A stretch of DNA of 50,452 nt from contig NZ_JADEWN010000043.1 of NCBI RefSeq assembly GCF_015207655.1, forward strand, positions 1-50,452, written 5' to 3'. Numbering within the stretch: the first letter of the stretch is position 1; each line of letters opens with the position of its first letter. The position numbers and the translations under genes were made by a program. The notes under the pieces are model-generated. The model was not told the DNA's origin and did no database searches. It was given only the letters and a program-made list of their open reading frames with translations. Positions 18,078-28,512 of this stretch are shown here, piece after piece. Source of the stretch: Gloeocapsopsis crepidinum LEGE 06123. Its GTDB lineage: Bacteria > Cyanobacteriota > Cyanobacteriia > Cyanobacteriales > Chroococcidiopsidaceae.

Positions 18078-21000
18078 TCATTGATACAGCCAAACCCGCA
18101 TCAGCGATAGCAGTTGTTCGATATCAACAGGCTTGGTAATGTAATCTGAAGCACCTGCGGCAATACATTTTTCGCGATCGCCTACCATAGCTTTAGCAGT
18201 AAGAGCAATAATGGGTAAAGATTGGAACTGAGCTTTTGCCCGAATCGCCTGCATTGTCTCATAACCGTTCATTTCTGGCATCATCACATCCATCAAGACA
18301 ATATCAATTGGTGTTTGTTCTAACAAAGCAATTCCTGCTTTACCATTTTCTGCAAATAAAACTTGCATCTGATAGCGTTCTAGTACGCTTGTTAATGCGA
18401 AAATATTGCGGACATCATCATCGACAATGAGAACGTTTTTTCCCGTTAGGAGGCGATCACTTTGAGTCGGTGGTTCATGGCGTTGCGGTGTCGGTAAATT
18501 TGCTTGCACGCGGTGCAAAAACAAAGCAGTTTCATCCAATAGTCGTTCTAGTGATACTCCCAGTTGCACGCTTCCTTGTTGTCGATCTTTAATGACTATT
18601 GCTTGTGCAATACGTTTCAGTTCAGTTGCTTCTTGGGGTGTTAGTTCTTGACCAGTGTAAATAATAATGGGAAGTTCGTTGCTATACTGCTGTTTAATCA
18701 CTTGAATTAGCTCAAACCCGCTCATATCAGGTAACCCCAAATCAAGGATCAGACAATCAAAGTGATGCTGCTGAAGGGCGACTAATGCTTCTGCTCCTGT
18801 ACCCACAGCAGTTACTTTAACACCTTTGTTCTCAATCAACTCGATCACATTTTGACGTTGCGCAGCATTGTCTTCGACGATCAGCAATTTTTTCACTTGA
18901 TGCGCTGCAATTTCTTTGATGTCAGCGAGGACTTTTGCCAAGGCTTGACTATTAACAGGCTTTTGCACATAAGCGATCGCCCCAGGAGACAAACTGTAAG
19001 TAAAGTACTCTCTGCCAGAAATTGTATGTACAGGAACGTTTTTGGTTTGAGGATGTTGCTGTAAACGCTCTAGTAAGGCACTACTGTCAAGATCGGGTAA
19101 GTTGATATCAACCATAATGCCATTTGGCTGAAACTGCTGTGCTAGTAGTAACCCATCATTTGAATTTTGTGCCAAGAGAACTTTAAACCCGTGTTGTTGT
19201 ACCATATCGAGTAACACCCGAGCAAAGTTAAGATCGTCTTCCACGATTAATAGCGTGCGATCGCCTTGTTGAATTGCGTTGCGATCGTCTTGAAGGGAGG
19301 GGCGAGGAGTGAGGGGCGAGGGGTAAGGGGATAATTCTTCTTCCCTAACATCTGATTTTTGACTCCTGATGCCTGCATCATTTAGCGGTAGATACAGTGT
19401 AAACGTACTGCCTTCTCCTAAACGGCTAACAAGCTGAATGTCTCCTCCTAAAAGTCGGGCAATTTCGCGACTAATGGATAAACCTAATCCAGTACCGCCG
19501 TATTTACGATTTGTTGTTCCATCTGCTTGTTGAAAAGCCGCAAAAATCAACTTGTGCTTATCTTCAGCAATACCAATTCCGGTATCTTCTACTGCAAAAG
19601 CCAATACTGTATCTGCACGATTCAAAGATTCTTGTTTGAGATCCCATCCTTGAGTTGCAATATCAATTTTAAAGCGAACTTGTCCCTGTTCAGTAAATTT
19701 GAAAGCGTTTGCTAAGAGATTTTTTAAAACTTGCTGTAAACGTTTACCATCGGTATAAATAACATCCGGTAATCTGTCGCGAGCAAACTCAACGCTAAAC
19801 TCAAGCCCTTTATCTTGAGCAACTTGCTCAAAGGTTCGCTCAATATTAACACGTATATCCGTTAACGTTAGGGGATTAATATCAACTGACATCGTTCCCG
19901 ATTCAATTTTGGCAAGATCGAGAATGTCGTTAATTAATCCGAGTAAGTCTTTTCCTGAAGCATAAATTGTCCGGCTGTATTCAACTTGCTTTTCACTCAA
20001 GTTGCCTGCCGTATTATCTGCCAGTAATTTGGCTAAAATTAACAAGCTATTAAGGGGTGTTCGCAACTCATGAGACATATTCGCGAGAAACTGCGACTTG
20101 TATTGCGAAATTTGCTCTAATTCAGTAGCTTTTGCTTCTAATGACTGTCTTGCTTGGTCAACTTCTTGATTTTTTCGCTCTACTTCCTGATTTCGTGCTG
20201 AGAGTAACTCAGATCTTTCTTCAAGTTCTTCATTGAGTTGCTGTAATTCTTCGTTTGTCTGCTGTAACTCTTGTTGCTGCTGTTCGAGGCGGCGATTGCT
20301 AGTGCGCAGTTCTTCTTGCTGGGCTTGGAGTTCTGTTGTTAAAGTCTGCGATCGCTGTAGTAGTTGTTGCGTGCGAGTGTCAGAGGCGATCGTGTTGAGG
20401 ACAATTGCCAGGTTATCACTCGCTTGCTCTAGAAACGTCAACTGAAGTTCACTCAACTGTTGTAATGAAGCTAATTCAATAACAGCAGTAATTTTGGAAT
20501 TAAATACAATAGGTAAAACAATAACAGATTGAGGAGTTGCTTCTCCCAATCCCGAACTAATCCGAATATAGTTACTCGGTACTTCAGTTAGTAAGATTTT
20601 TTGCTGTGTTAAAGCACATTGTCCAATTAAACCTTCACCTAATTGAAATTGTTGTGGTGTTTGTTCTTGATGTGCATAGCTACTTAAAAGTCTCAGTACT
20701 GGTTTTTCATCACTAGTCTCCATAATGTAAAAAACGCCGTGTTGGGCATTTACTAATGGAGCTAATTCAGATAAAACGGACTCAGCAACTTTCTCTATGT
20801 CTCTTTGCCCTTGAAGCATGACAGCAAACTTTGCTAAGTTTGATTTTAACCATGCTTGCTCATTGTTTTTTAACGTTGTTATCCGTAGACTCGCAATCAT
20901 CTGATTAAATGCACGAGTTAATACACCAACTTCATCTTGCCGATTTTGTTCTGGTATGCTGACAAATAAATCTCCTGCTGCTAGTTTTGTTGCAACCACA

Positions 21001-21653
21001 GAAACTTCGGCTAGAGGTTGCGAGATACTTTTACTCAGAAAATAAGCAATTAAAATTAGTGTGCCAAAAGCTAGAGGAATACCAAAGAGGATAGTATAAA
21101 TTGTTTGTTGAGTTGCGGCTTGGGCAAGTTGCGATCGCTGTTGTAATAATTCGCGTTCTTCTACCTCCATATCAGCTAATATTACCCGAATGCGATCCAT
21201 CAAATTTTTGCCCTCATCCCTAAGGACAACCTGTAGTGCTATTTCAAAACCCTGCGTTTCTCGTAAAGCTAGTGTTTGTTGAATAAGTGCTATTCGTCGA
21301 TTAACTAATGGTTCTAAAGTAGCAATTCTACTTTGTTGACTTGGATTATCCGAGGTGAGTTGACGCAAGTCATTGAGGTTTTTTTCTATGACTGTAATTG
21401 CTGAGTTATAAGGTTCCAGATAACGTTGATCTCCCGTAAGCAGATAGCCTCGTTGTCCAGTTTCAGCATCTTTAATTCTTGAACTGAGGTCTTCTAACTC
21501 TGTAATAACTTGATAACTATGATTTTCGCTTCGGGCAGTATCAATTAGCTGTGTTGTATTGCGGTAAGAAACTAAGCCAATTGTACTCAGCATTGTCAGT
21601 GCTAAAGCAAAACTTGCACCAATTTTTGTTCCTATTCTTAAGTTACTCAACAT
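18078..21653 (-). CDS. hybrid histidine kinase: CHASE3-HAMP-GAF-coiled coil-HisKA-HATPase-three receivers
   Basis: 1191 residues from the ATG at 21653, which overlaps the ureG stop codon region (ATGTTGA); a TTG at 21662 is the alternative. Order: membrane helix (about 10-30), CHASE3 with [14 protein letters not shown], second helix (about 180-205), HAMP, GAF (about 280-420), a Gln/Glu-rich coiled coil (about 430-515), HisKA with [13 protein letters not shown], HATPase with LANAFKF and DTGIGIAED, then receivers with acceptor Asp in [17 protein letters not shown] and LMDVMMPEM. The last receiver has a full KP motif. The linker before the first receiver is built from intergenic-type repeats (19294-19376). 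It probably heads the cheR/REC-kinase relay downstream. Confidence 0.9.
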   Translation of the reverse strand: MLSNLRIGTKIGASFALALTMLSTIGLVSYRNTTQLIDTARSENHSYQVITELEDLSSRIKDAETGQRGYLLTGDQRYLEPYNSAITVIEKNLNDLRQLTSDNPSQQSRIATLEPLVNRRIALIQQTLALRETQGFEIALQVVLRDEGKNLMDRIRVILADMEVEERELLQQRSQLAQAATQQTIYTILFGIPLAFGTLILIAYFLSKSISQPLAEVSVVATKLAAGDLFVSIPEQNRQDEVGVLTRAFNQMIASLRITTLKNNEQAWLKSNLAKFAVMLQGQRDIEKVAESVLSELAPLVNAQHGVFYIMETSDEKPVLRLLSSYAHQEQTPQQFQLGEGLIGQCALTQQKILLTEVPSNYIRISSGLGEATPQSVIVLPIVFNSKITAVIELASLQQLSELQLTFLEQASDNLAIVLNTIASDTRTQQLLQRSQTLTTELQAQQEELRTSNRRLEQQQQELQQTNEELQQLNEELEERSELLSARNQEVERKNQEVDQARQSLEAKATELEQISQYKSQFLANMSHELRTPLNSLLILAKLLADNTAGNLSEKQVEYSRTIYASGKDLLGLINDILDLAKIESGTMSVDINPLTLTDIRVNIERTFEQVAQDKGLEFSVEFARDRLPDVIYTDGKRLQQVLKNLLANAFKFTEQGQVRFKIDIATQGWDLKQESLNRADTVLAFAVEDTGIGIAEDKHKLIFAAFQQADGTTNRKYGGTGLGLSISREIARLLGGDIQLVSRLGEGSTFTLYLPLNDAGIRSQKSDVREEELSPYPSPLTPRPSLQDDRNAIQQGDRTLLIVEDDLNFARVLLDMVQQHGFKVLLAQNSNDGLLLAQQFQPNGIMVDINLPDLDSSALLERLQQHPQTKNVPVHTISGREYFTYSLSPGAIAYVQKPVNSQALAKVLADIKEIAAHQVKKLLIVEDNAAQRQNVIELIENKGVKVTAVGTGAEALVALQQHHFDCLILDLGLPDMSGFELIQVIKQQYSNELPIIIYTGQELTPQEATELKRIAQAIVIKDRQQGSVQLGVSLERLLDETALFLHRVQANLPTPQRHEPPTQSDRLLTGKNVLIVDDDVRNIFALTSVLERYQMQVLFAENGKAGIALLEQTPIDIVLMDVMMPEMNGYETMQAIRAKAQFQSLPIIALTAKAMVGDREKCIAAGASDYITKPVDIEQLLSLMRVWLYQ
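19294..19376 (-). repeat. heptamer-like repeat embedded in kinase coding sequence
   Basis: The plus strand here reads GGGAGGGGCGAGGAGTGAGG and continues in the same style, then ACTCCTGATGCC. The same word family is otherwise found only between genes in this window (6520, 26240, 32790). It is translated in frame as the linker [20 protein letters not shown]... between HATPase and the first receiver. Confidence 0.6.
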
Positions 21654-22249
21654 TCCTCGCAATTCATTCGCACAAAATCAATAACTGTTGCCAGTCCCTT
21701 GTGAGTTTTTAAGTTAGTAAAAACAAAAGGTTTATGACCCCGCATTCTCTTAGCATCTCGTTCCATGACATCAAGATCAGCCCCAACAAAAGGTGCTAAA
21801 TCAATTTTATTAATCACTAATAAATCTGACTTAGTAATTCCTGGACCACCTTTGCGAGGAATTTTATCACCAGCAGCAACATCAATGACGTATATAGTTA
21901 AATCAACTAATTCAGGGCTAAAGGTAGCTGCTAAATTATCGCCACCACTCTCTAGAAAAACTAAATCAAGATTGCTAAATCGCTGTTCTAATTGTTCAAT
22001 TGCTGCTAAATTCATTGAGGCATCTTCCCGAATTGCGGTATGGGGACATCCGCCAGTTTCTACACCTAAAATGCGATCGCCACTCAGCGCCTGAGAACGC
22101 ACCAAATATTGTGCATCTTCTTGCGTATAAATATCATTCGTCACCACCGCAAGATGATATTGTTGACGCATTGCTTTACATAACGCATCGACTAACGCTG
22201 TTTTCCCCGATCCGACAGGACCTGCAACACCAACACGAAACGCACTCAT
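21647..22249 (-). CDS. ureG: urease accessory GTPase UreG
   Basis: 200 residues, full length. P-loop GPVGSGKT (10-17); [17 protein letters not shown] contains the conserved Cys-Pro-His nickel-binding motif; [16 protein letters not shown] and NKIDLAP are the other GTPase signatures. UreG hydrolyses GTP to drive Ni2+ delivery to urease together with UreE, UreF and UreD. ureF and ureE lie upstream on the same strand but are separated from it by an opposing gene. Its 3' end overlaps the hybrid kinase start by seven bases. Urease structural genes are not in the window. Confidence 0.96.
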   Translation of the reverse strand: MSAFRVGVAGPVGSGKTALVDALCKAMRQQYHLAVVTNDIYTQEDAQYLVRSQALSGDRILGVETGGCPHTAIREDASMNLAAIEQLEQRFSNLDLVFLESGGDNLAATFSPELVDLTIYVIDVAAGDKIPRKGGPGITKSDLLVINKIDLAPFVGADLDVMERDAKRMRGHKPFVFTNLKTHKGLATVIDFVRMNCEEC

Positions 22250-22457
22250 AATTAGCAGTTAGCACTTATCAAGAGCTTCGCACACTATTCTAAACTTTAA
22301 ATCTAGCAACGTTTGAACTTACAGAACGACATACAGCCTGGATCATATCAAATAGGATTGCTATATTAGGTAGCCGATGAAAATGCTGGTGTTCTGAATC
22401 ACAGGAAAAAGCAGTTGTCAGCACAGTTTTAATGACATATAATTGAAATACAACTCC

Positions 22458-22542
22458 CCAGCAATAGCTGGTTGGGTAGCCTAAATGGCTACCTTTTGGA
22501 TAAGGAAATGATAAGTCTGCCTTCTATGAGTTGGCAGGCTTT
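22458..22542 (+). promoter_or_regulatory. hairpin-rich leader of the NYN gene with two terminator-like stems
   Basis: Three hairpins lie in series: CCAGC-AATA-GCTGG (22458-22471); GGTAGCC-TAAAT-GGCTACC then TTTT (22475-22497); and AGTCTGCC-11 bases-GGCAGGCT then TTG (22514-22542), with one G-U pair. Two of them look like intrinsic terminators placed before the coding start at 22565, so read-through control (attenuation) is possible. An alternative is a pair of ordinary terminators for transcripts arriving from the left. Confidence 0.5.
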
Positions 22543-22564
22543 GTTATTGGAAAGAATAAGTGTT

Positions 22565-23191
22565 TTGGCTAAACGTAGCGTTGTATATATAGATGGCTTT
22601 AACTTCTATTATGGTGCTGTTAAAGATACTCCTTATAAGTGGCTGAATCTACAAAAATACTTTGAGATTCTTAGACAGGATGATGATATACAAAAGATTT
22701 GGTACTTTACAGCAAAAGTAAGCGGCAACCAGCTAGAGAGACAGGAAACGTACTTTGATGCGCTAGCTACCTTACCAATAATTGAAATAGTATTTGGACT
22801 TTACAAGCTTAAAGAGTTACGCTGTCGAATAAAAGAGTGCAGGTACCAAGGAAACAAAGCCTATAAAGTACCTGAAGAAAAAGGAACAGATGTCAACATC
22901 GCGTTACAAATGCTTGATGATGCTTATCAGAATGCATGCGATCGCATGATTTTAGTTTCCGGTGACTCCGACTTGGTACCAGCAGTGAAACTAGTCAAGA
23001 AAAGGCATCCAGAAATTCAAATTACTGTCTATATTCCTGCAAGTCATCCTAAGCGGGGAGCCGCAACGGAGTTACGAAATGTTGCGGATAAACATAAGAC
23101 TCTACCGACTGCTTTACTTCCAAAAGCTCAGTTTCCTCAGAGTTTGACAGGTACTTCAGGAAAAACTATCTATAAGCCTAGCAGTTGGTAA
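22565..23191 (+). CDS. NYN-domain (PIN-like) putative ribonuclease
   Basis: 208 residues from the TTG at 22565, chosen because GGAAAG lies about ten bases upstream and the domain starts at once (AKRSVVYIDGFNFYYG); the open frame extends back to a TTG at 22472 across the hairpins. NYN acidic residues are present: Asp in YIDG, EKGTDVNIALQMLDDA, and LVSGDSDLVPAVKLVKK. NYN proteins fold like PIN/FLAP nucleases and are predicted to cut structured RNA; LabA-type members work in cyanobacterial clock output. It is transcribed against ureF and ureG on both sides, suggesting insertion into a urease accessory operon. Confidence 0.8.
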   Translation: MAKRSVVYIDGFNFYYGAVKDTPYKWLNLQKYFEILRQDDDIQKIWYFTAKVSGNQLERQETYFDALATLPIIEIVFGLYKLKELRCRIKECRYQGNKAYKVPEEKGTDVNIALQMLDDAYQNACDRMILVSGDSDLVPAVKLVKKRHPEIQITVYIPASHPKRGAATELRNVADKHKTLPTALLPKAQFPQSLTGTSGKTIYKPSSW

Positions 23192-23237
23192 TCAAAGATC
23201 AGGTATAAGTAATCTCTGATATGGATGTAGAAAAAGT

Positions 23238-23912
23238 CTAACTGCGAAATAATCTTGTATACTGAGTTTCGTGCGCCATACTCGCAAGCGATAATCCCCA
23301 ACTGCAGCTACACAAGTCATCATCACTTAAGGTAAGAGCCTCTGTCGCCGTATTTGTGAGATCGGAAAATAAATTTAATATGATTTGTTGCCCCGCCGTT
23401 TGTCCTAGCGGAATTAATTTCACCCCAGCAGTCACAAGATTCGTTGTCCAACTGTGTAGATATCCCAAAATAACCGCTGACAAGGGTTCTATTTTCCAGG
23501 AAGCCGCCGCAATGCCAAATGCGATCGCATAATTACAAGATCCCACAGCATCAGCTAAAGGCAATACTTGCGGTTGCAATTCTACAAGAAGTTTAATGAG
23601 CGATCGCCCCATTTGCCAACTTGAGGATCGTAATTCCTCGGTTTCTCGCGCTGCTGACAGCCACTGATTCCAATAACTTAAAGCTTCTATATCTCCATTT
23701 TGCACCGCATGATACGTCCGAACCATCACTGCGGCTTCTAGTCGAATTGCACCATAACGTAGTTCTTGCTCTAACCAATGTTGCAAGCTTTGCGCATTGC
23801 TAATTATACCCATCTCAACAAGTGCTTCGATCCCCTCAGAATAACTATAAGCACCTACGGGTAAAGCTGGACTTGCAAGTTGTAAAAGATACAATACACG
23901 CTCAATTGTCAT
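23238..23912 (-). CDS. ureF: urease accessory protein UreF
   Basis: 224 residues, full length. Typical start [23 protein letters not shown] and the conserved C-terminal end [17 protein letters not shown]. UreF joins UreD (UreH) and UreG to form the complex that activates urease with nickel and CO2. ureE ends 12 bases upstream on the same strand. Its 3' end faces the NYN gene with 46 bases between the stops. Confidence 0.95.
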   Translation of the reverse strand: MTIERVLYLLQLASPALPVGAYSYSEGIEALVEMGIISNAQSLQHWLEQELRYGAIRLEAAVMVRTYHAVQNGDIEALSYWNQWLSAARETEELRSSSWQMGRSLIKLLVELQPQVLPLADAVGSCNYAIAFGIAAASWKIEPLSAVILGYLHSWTTNLVTAGVKLIPLGQTAGQQIILNLFSDLTNTATEALTLSDDDLCSCSWGLSLASMAHETQYTRLFRS

Positions 23913-23924
23913 ATCATCTATCGC

Positions 23925-24362
23925 TCATTGCTCATGATGATGTCCATACGCACCTCTTTCTGGCTGAAATGGTAATATCGCTTCGTGTACCTGCGTTCCA
24001 AGTTGTTCTAGCATGGCACGTAAAACTGGATCGGGCGATAATCGCAAATAGTCTTGGGTGACTTCTACAGGTACATGACGATTTCCTAGATGGTATGCAG
24101 CTTTAAGCAATACTACCGAAGGTGCTGTAACAACAAGAACAGGTTCAGGCTTAGCAGTGACCCGCACAATCACACTGGCATCTTCAGCTTGCAGTAAGTC
24201 ACCGTCGTGAAGTACTGTACCTCTGGGTAAGCGTAGAAATATAATGTCATCTTGAGTTTCAATGCGATAGCGACTTCGAGTTCGTTCTTCCGCAGTCAGT
24301 GCTAAAGTCAAACTAACTGCGATCGCAGCGTTGGGTGGCTGACGTTGGGTAAGTGCAATCAT
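23925..24362 (-). CDS. ureE: urease accessory nickel metallochaperone UreE
   Basis: 145 residues. The N-terminal peptide-binding domain contains [29 protein letters not shown]; the C-terminal metal-binding domain contains [12 protein letters not shown] with the conserved His, and the tail GAYGHHHEQ is a short His-rich nickel-binding end. UreE carries Ni2+ to UreG. Its ATG overlaps the pyrD stop codon (ATGA), so the two are translationally coupled. Confidence 0.94.
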   Translation of the reverse strand: MIALTQRQPPNAAIAVSLTLALTAEERTRSRYRIETQDDIIFLRLPRGTVLHDGDLLQAEDASVIVRVTAKPEPVLVVTAPSVVLLKAAYHLGNRHVPVEVTQDYLRLSPDPVLRAMLEQLGTQVHEAILPFQPERGAYGHHHEQ

Positions 24363-25522
24363 AAGTTCTTGGTTGATTGTAATCCTACCGCATCAACAAT
24401 TGAATTGAGTTTGTGTTCTTCTAGTTTAAGGAGTAATCCTTGTAAAATCCGGCGTACCATCAACGGTCCTTCATAAATCCAACCCGTATAAACTTGTACG
24501 AGGCTTGCACCTGCAACAATTTTTTCCCAAGCATCTTGGGCAGTAAAAATCCCACCGACGCCAATAATTGGGAGTTGACCTTGTGTTTGTTGGTAGATAA
24601 ACCGGATAATTTCAGTAGCGCGATCGCGTACTGGTAAGCCGCTTATTCCTCCAGCTTCTTCTGTAATAAGTTTTCCTGTTTGCGCCAATGTTTTTGTTTG
24701 GAGGCGATCGCGACTTATTGTTGTGTTTGTCGCAATAATTCCCGCAAGTTTGTATGTTTGGGCAATTTCAATGATGGCGGCGATCGCTTCCCATTCGAGA
24801 TCGGGAGCAATTTTTACACAAATTGGCTTAGAAGCTTGATTTTCTTGTTGTAATGCGTCCAAAATTGAACTGAGTTCTGCGGTATTTTGAAGCGATCGCA
24901 GTCCTGGTGTATTTGGCGAAGAAACATTGACAACAAAGTAATCTCCTAAATCTTTAAGTAAGCGAAAACTTTCTAGATAATCAGAGGCTGCTGCTTCTAA
25001 TGGAGTAATTTTTGATTTTCCTAAATTAACTCCAATCGGTATCACATGAGAGGCACTTTGTAATCTTTTTGCCATCATTGCTGCACCGGAATTATTAAAT
25101 CCCATCCGATTTAAAGCAGCACTATCTTGTGGTAAACGAAATAAGCGTGGACGGGGATTTCCTGGTTGCGCGTGAAATGTCACAGTACCAACTTCGGCAA
25201 AGCCAAAACCAAAGTTTGTCCATACACTAGCCGCAACACCATCTTTATCAAAACCTGCGGCTAAACCTATAGGATTAGGAAATTGAATTCCCCAAAGTTC
25301 TCGTGCTAAGCGTTCATCACTCAAACATAAGGATTTTTGTAGTAAACGTTGCGTTGATTTCGTAACTGGGTGATGTGGCGCATTCTCTAACCAGCTAAGA
25401 GTGGTAATCGTTCTTTGATACAACCATTCTGGATCGCTCTTTAATCCAGTAAATAGTACAGGACGAATAACAAGTTTATATAGATCCCACTGGTGTTGTG
25501 AATTCAAGTTTAATAGTGCCAC
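24359..25522 (-). CDS. pyrD: dihydroorotate dehydrogenase (quinone), class 2
   Basis: About 387 residues. Motifs: [38 protein letters not shown] with the class-2 catalytic Ser, and [14 protein letters not shown]. The enzyme oxidises dihydroorotate to orotate using membrane quinone in pyrimidine synthesis. No ATG is available; TTG 25540, GTG 25522 and TTG 25507 are possible starts, and GTG is an arbitrary middle choice. All overlap or abut the upstream methyltransferase end. The operon methyltransferase-pyrD-ureE-ureF joins pyrimidine and nickel/urease functions. Confidence 0.93.
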   Translation of the reverse strand: MALLNLNSQHQWDLYKLVIRPVLFTGLKSDPEWLYQRTITTLSWLENAPHHPVTKSTQRLLQKSLCLSDERLARELWGIQFPNPIGLAAGFDKDGVAASVWTNFGFGFAEVGTVTFHAQPGNPRPRLFRLPQDSAALNRMGFNNSGAAMMAKRLQSASHVIPIGVNLGKSKITPLEAAASDYLESFRLLKDLGDYFVVNVSSPNTPGLRSLQNTAELSSILDALQQENQASKPICVKIAPDLEWEAIAAIIEIAQTYKLAGIIATNTTISRDRLQTKTLAQTGKLITEEAGGISGLPVRDRATEIIRFIYQQTQGQLPIIGVGGIFTAQDAWEKIVAGASLVQVYTGWIYEGPLMVRRILQGLLLKLEEHKLNSIVDAVGLQSTKNL

Positions 25523-26211
25523 GCTCTTTGTGCTGTCCAATGTCGATCTGAAGATTGATAAACTTTTACATCACTCAAATTAGCTTGCTTAATTAAATCA
25601 TGAACCTCATCTAAAGTAAGTGCGGCATTGAGTGAATCGCGAAAGAGTTTCTTTTGCTGTTCGTCGTATTCTGCACCAATGCTTGCGACCAAAGACTCCA
25701 TTATCTCAACATTTGCAGGACGAATCAAATCGCGAATGAATATAGCACCTTGTGGTTGTAGTACTCGTGCTACTTCATGAAAAAAGGGTAAAGGATCAGG
25801 TAAATGATGTACTAAGCTATTAGAAATTACCATCTGAAATTGCCCATTAGGATAAGGCATTTTTTTAGCATCAACAGTTTCCAGCAAAATCTGTTGTTCT
25901 AAGCCAGCGTTTTTGACGTGCCGCATGCCAAGCTGTAACATACTTTTGGCTAAATCAATGCCCCAGATCTGCCATTGAGGACACCGAGAAGCGATCAATA
26001 TGGGAATTCGTGCTGTACCCGTACCGACATCAAGAACATTTGCCTCAAAATTAGGTCCGAACTCAATAACACTTTTAGCAAACGCAGTATTAACTTCAGT
26101 AAAGTCCATCTCGTCGTACTCTACTGCCTCTTCCCAACTATCCATAACTTCTGGTTCTAAGATTCTTGGCAGCGAAGTTTGATTTTCGTTTCGGGATTGT
26201 TTGATTGACAT
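25510..26211 (-). CDS. class I SAM-dependent methyltransferase
   Basis: 233 residues. Motif [17 protein letters not shown], acidic residue after [10 protein letters not shown], and [22 protein letters not shown] are typical of the UbiE/methyltransferase-11 group acting on small molecules. The substrate cannot be read from sequence. It overlaps the start of pyrD and is the first gene of the pyrD-ureE-ureF run. The TTAAACTTGAA context leaves no separate promoter for pyrD. Confidence 0.82.
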   Translation of the reverse strand: MSIKQSRNENQTSLPRILEPEVMDSWEEAVEYDEMDFTEVNTAFAKSVIEFGPNFEANVLDVGTGTARIPILIASRCPQWQIWGIDLAKSMLQLGMRHVKNAGLEQQILLETVDAKKMPYPNGQFQMVISNSLVHHLPDPLPFFHEVARVLQPQGAIFIRDLIRPANVEIMESLVASIGAEYDEQQKKLFRDSLNAALTLDEVHDLIKQANLSDVKVYQSSDRHWTAQRAWHY

Positions 26212-26247
26212 ATCACTACTGATTTTGAATAGTACTTAACTCACCCC

Positions 26248-26931
26248 TCACTCATCACTCCTCACCCCTTCTCTGTGTTGCAGTAAATAAGCAAAGGCTT
26301 CTTCAGTTTCGACTTGGGGAAATTCAGCATAGAAGCGACTGACACTCATGAATGATTGCGGTGTTTCTAACACAATCACACTGCCCCATTGTTCGAGCCA
26401 AGAAATCAACCCACGTGGTGCTAATGGGGCACACAATAAGATTGCGGCAGGATTTTGGGCTTTTAGGGCTTGGGCAGCAACAGCAATTGTCATTCCTGTC
26501 GCAATACCATCATCAACAATAATTGCGATCGCACCTTCAGCATCAACTTTAGGACACGCAGGTGTCAGTTGGGCAAGTTGTTCTTGTGCTTTCGCTGTGG
26601 CATCAGCCAGTGCGCTTTTTCCTAGACGCGAATAAGGAACATAAAATGGCGTTTCTTCAGCCCAAAGCACGTTACCATCGGCACTAACAGCACCAATTGC
26701 TAATTCAGGATTCTTGGGATGGCTAATTTTTTTGGCAACTAAGATACTTAGCGGACACTGAAGTAATTGTGCTACTGGCAACCCTACAGGTATGCCGCCG
26801 CGTGGCAGGGCATAGACAATTGGTTGGGCATTTATTGTAGATAACGGTGGCTGAGTTAAAGCAAAGGAAATTGCTTGTGCTAACTGTTCGCCAGCATCAA
26901 TGCGATCGCGAAAAAGAGGAAAATCTGACAT
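26248..26931 (-). CDS. phosphoribosyltransferase-domain protein
   Basis: 227 residues from the ATG at 26931; an ATG six codons upstream is possible. The PRPP-binding loop is AIIVDDGIATGMTIAVAAQAL, and YALPRGGIPVGLPVAQLL is the N-terminal pyrophosphate loop. The family is a stand-alone phosphoribosyltransferase common in cyanobacteria and often annotated only by domain; its acceptor base is unknown. Heptamer-like repeats (about 26238-26272) run across its stop codon. Confidence 0.85.
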   Translation of the reverse strand: MSDFPLFRDRIDAGEQLAQAISFALTQPPLSTINAQPIVYALPRGGIPVGLPVAQLLQCPLSILVAKKISHPKNPELAIGAVSADGNVLWAEETPFYVPYSRLGKSALADATAKAQEQLAQLTPACPKVDAEGAIAIIVDDGIATGMTIAVAAQALKAQNPAAILLCAPLAPRGLISWLEQWGSVIVLETPQSFMSVSRFYAEFPQVETEEAFAYLLQHREGVRSDE

Positions 26932-27094
26932 GAGTGCGCCTAACACCATAAAGCGCGACAGTCTTCATTCTATGATGACTGATTTTAGTTCAATGTAGCT
27001 ACTTTTAGACTGAACGCACTAGAGTAGAATTGAGGGGCAACCAGGATGCTACGCAAGCGCAATGCATTTCATTTAAACTGACGCTATTTCAATC

Positions 27095-27790
27095 ATGACT
27101 AGCAGCGAAGAGCAACTTAGTCTTTTTCAAGATACTACTACTGATTTAGAAGCATCGGCAGTAGTACAGCCTGAATTAATTCCAACAGACGCTAAAATTC
27201 CGATTCCTCCTGGCACATATTCCGCAATGACAGAAATCGCACAGCATTGTAACAAGTGTCATCGGTGCGGACTTGGCGAAACTCGTACTCATGCTGTAGT
27301 CGGACGCGGGAATTTGCAAGCACCGATTATGATCATTGGCGAAGCCCCAGGGCAAAATGAAGATGAAACTGGATTACCCTTTGTCGGTAAAGCTGGGCAA
27401 CTCCTTGATAAAATTTTGGCTTCGGTAAAACTGGATACAGATAGTGATATTTATATCTGTAATGTCATTAAGTGCCGTCCACCAAACAATCGCGTTCCTA
27501 CTACTGATGAAATTAGCGCGTGTAAACCTTATCTTCTAGAGCAAATTCGTTTGGTTAATCCAAAAGTTATTTTGTTTACTGGTGCAACCGCACTCAAAGG
27601 TTTGACAGGAGAAAAACGCGGAATTACAAAAATTCGAGGAAACTGGATTGAGTGGGAAGGACGTTTATGTATGCCTATTCTTCATCCAGCATATTTGTTG
27701 CGTAACCCTTCTCGCGAACGCGGCAGTCCAAAATGGTTGATGTGGCAAGATATCCAATCAGTACGTGCCAAGTTAGATGAGATGCAATAG
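27095..27790 (+). CDS. uracil-DNA glycosylase, family 4 (Fe-S type)
   Basis: 231 residues. Family-4 features: four Cys for an Fe-S cluster starting with CNKCHRCGLG, the active-site motif GEAPGQNEDETGLPFVG and the C-terminal motif HPAYLLRNPS. The first ~45 residues (rich in Glu, Asp, Thr) are a variable extension. It removes uracil from DNA, starting base-excision repair. It stands alone in the plus strand between minus-strand genes. Confidence 0.93.
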   Translation: MTSSEEQLSLFQDTTTDLEASAVVQPELIPTDAKIPIPPGTYSAMTEIAQHCNKCHRCGLGETRTHAVVGRGNLQAPIMIIGEAPGQNEDETGLPFVGKAGQLLDKILASVKLDTDSDIYICNVIKCRPPNNRVPTTDEISACKPYLLEQIRLVNPKVILFTGATALKGLTGEKRGITKIRGNWIEWEGRLCMPILHPAYLLRNPSRERGSPKWLMWQDIQSVRAKLDEMQ

Positions 27791-27918
27791 ACCTTTTGTG
27801 TAAATCATAGCTGCCTTATTTCATATCAGGAAATTGGTAATTGTTGCTCAATATTTTTTACAATTACCAATGACCAGTTACCAGTTCCCAGCTTTTAATT
27901 ACGTTTAGTTTCACCTAC

Positions 27919-28512
27919 TTACAAATTAGTTTGACAATCACGTAACCATGTCCGAATTGCTTGAGCAATAATGCCATTACTGCTATTTCTAGGAGGTGTT
28001 ACAGGTCGTTGAGAAGGATATGAACCTGTGCGGGAAAACATCATTGCGAGTCGCCAACCACCTTCTGCGCGAGTAAAAAACAGCCAGTGAAATTGTTGTA
28101 GTTCGACGGGTTTCCCATCGATATACTGTCGTTCGAGTGTTGTGATAAATACTTGTTGCGGCTGTTGTGCAGTTACTGTTTCCATATCAGGAGTATATTC
28201 GCCAGGACCAAGTGTTAATGGTATAAACTCAGGGCGTCCGGCAATAAGCACATAGGTATAAATATCAACGATCGCATCGCGACGACGAGTGCGTTGGCTA
28301 ACTCGATTCGCATAGCCTGGTAAAGCTGGTAAAAGTTGTGAAGTTAATATTTCCACATCTTCGGTTTGACACTGCGGCGATCGCTGAACAAATCCCACAG
28401 ATTGTTGGAGATATGTACTATGGGCTGGCTTTGTCTTTGTAAGTTCTAGGCTGAAGCTATAAGCAAGCAAGTATGTACAAATTGAGATTTGTAGCCTTCT
28501 TACTGCTATCAT
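27919..28512 (-). CDS. conserved cyanobacterial protein of unknown function
   Basis: 197 residues, not recognised beyond being of a kind found in cyanobacteria. A hydrophobic N-terminus ([18 protein letters not shown]) suggests a signal peptide or anchor. The mature part contains [14 protein letters not shown] and [20 protein letters not shown], resembling a small beta-sheet domain. Its ATG overlaps the pyrF stop (ATGA), so it is translated coupled to pyrF, though no pyrimidine role is evident. Confidence 0.65.
   Translation of the reverse strand: MIAVRRLQISICTYLLAYSFSLELTKTKPAHSTYLQQSVGFVQRSPQCQTEDVEILTSQLLPALPGYANRVSQRTRRRDAIVDIYTYVLIAGRPEFIPLTLGPGEYTPDMETVTAQQPQQVFITTLERQYIDGKPVELQQFHWLFFTRAEGGWRLAMMFSRTGSYPSQRPVTPPRNSSNGIIAQAIRTWLRDCQTNL

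Noticed and set aside
21000-22249. Whole urease gene cluster
   Set aside because: Only the accessory genes ureE, ureF and ureG are present; no ureA, ureB, ureC or ureD sequence is in the window.
23593-24061. Several 60-80-aa frames opposite ureF and ureE
   Set aside because: They mirror well-supported urease accessory genes and have no features of their own.
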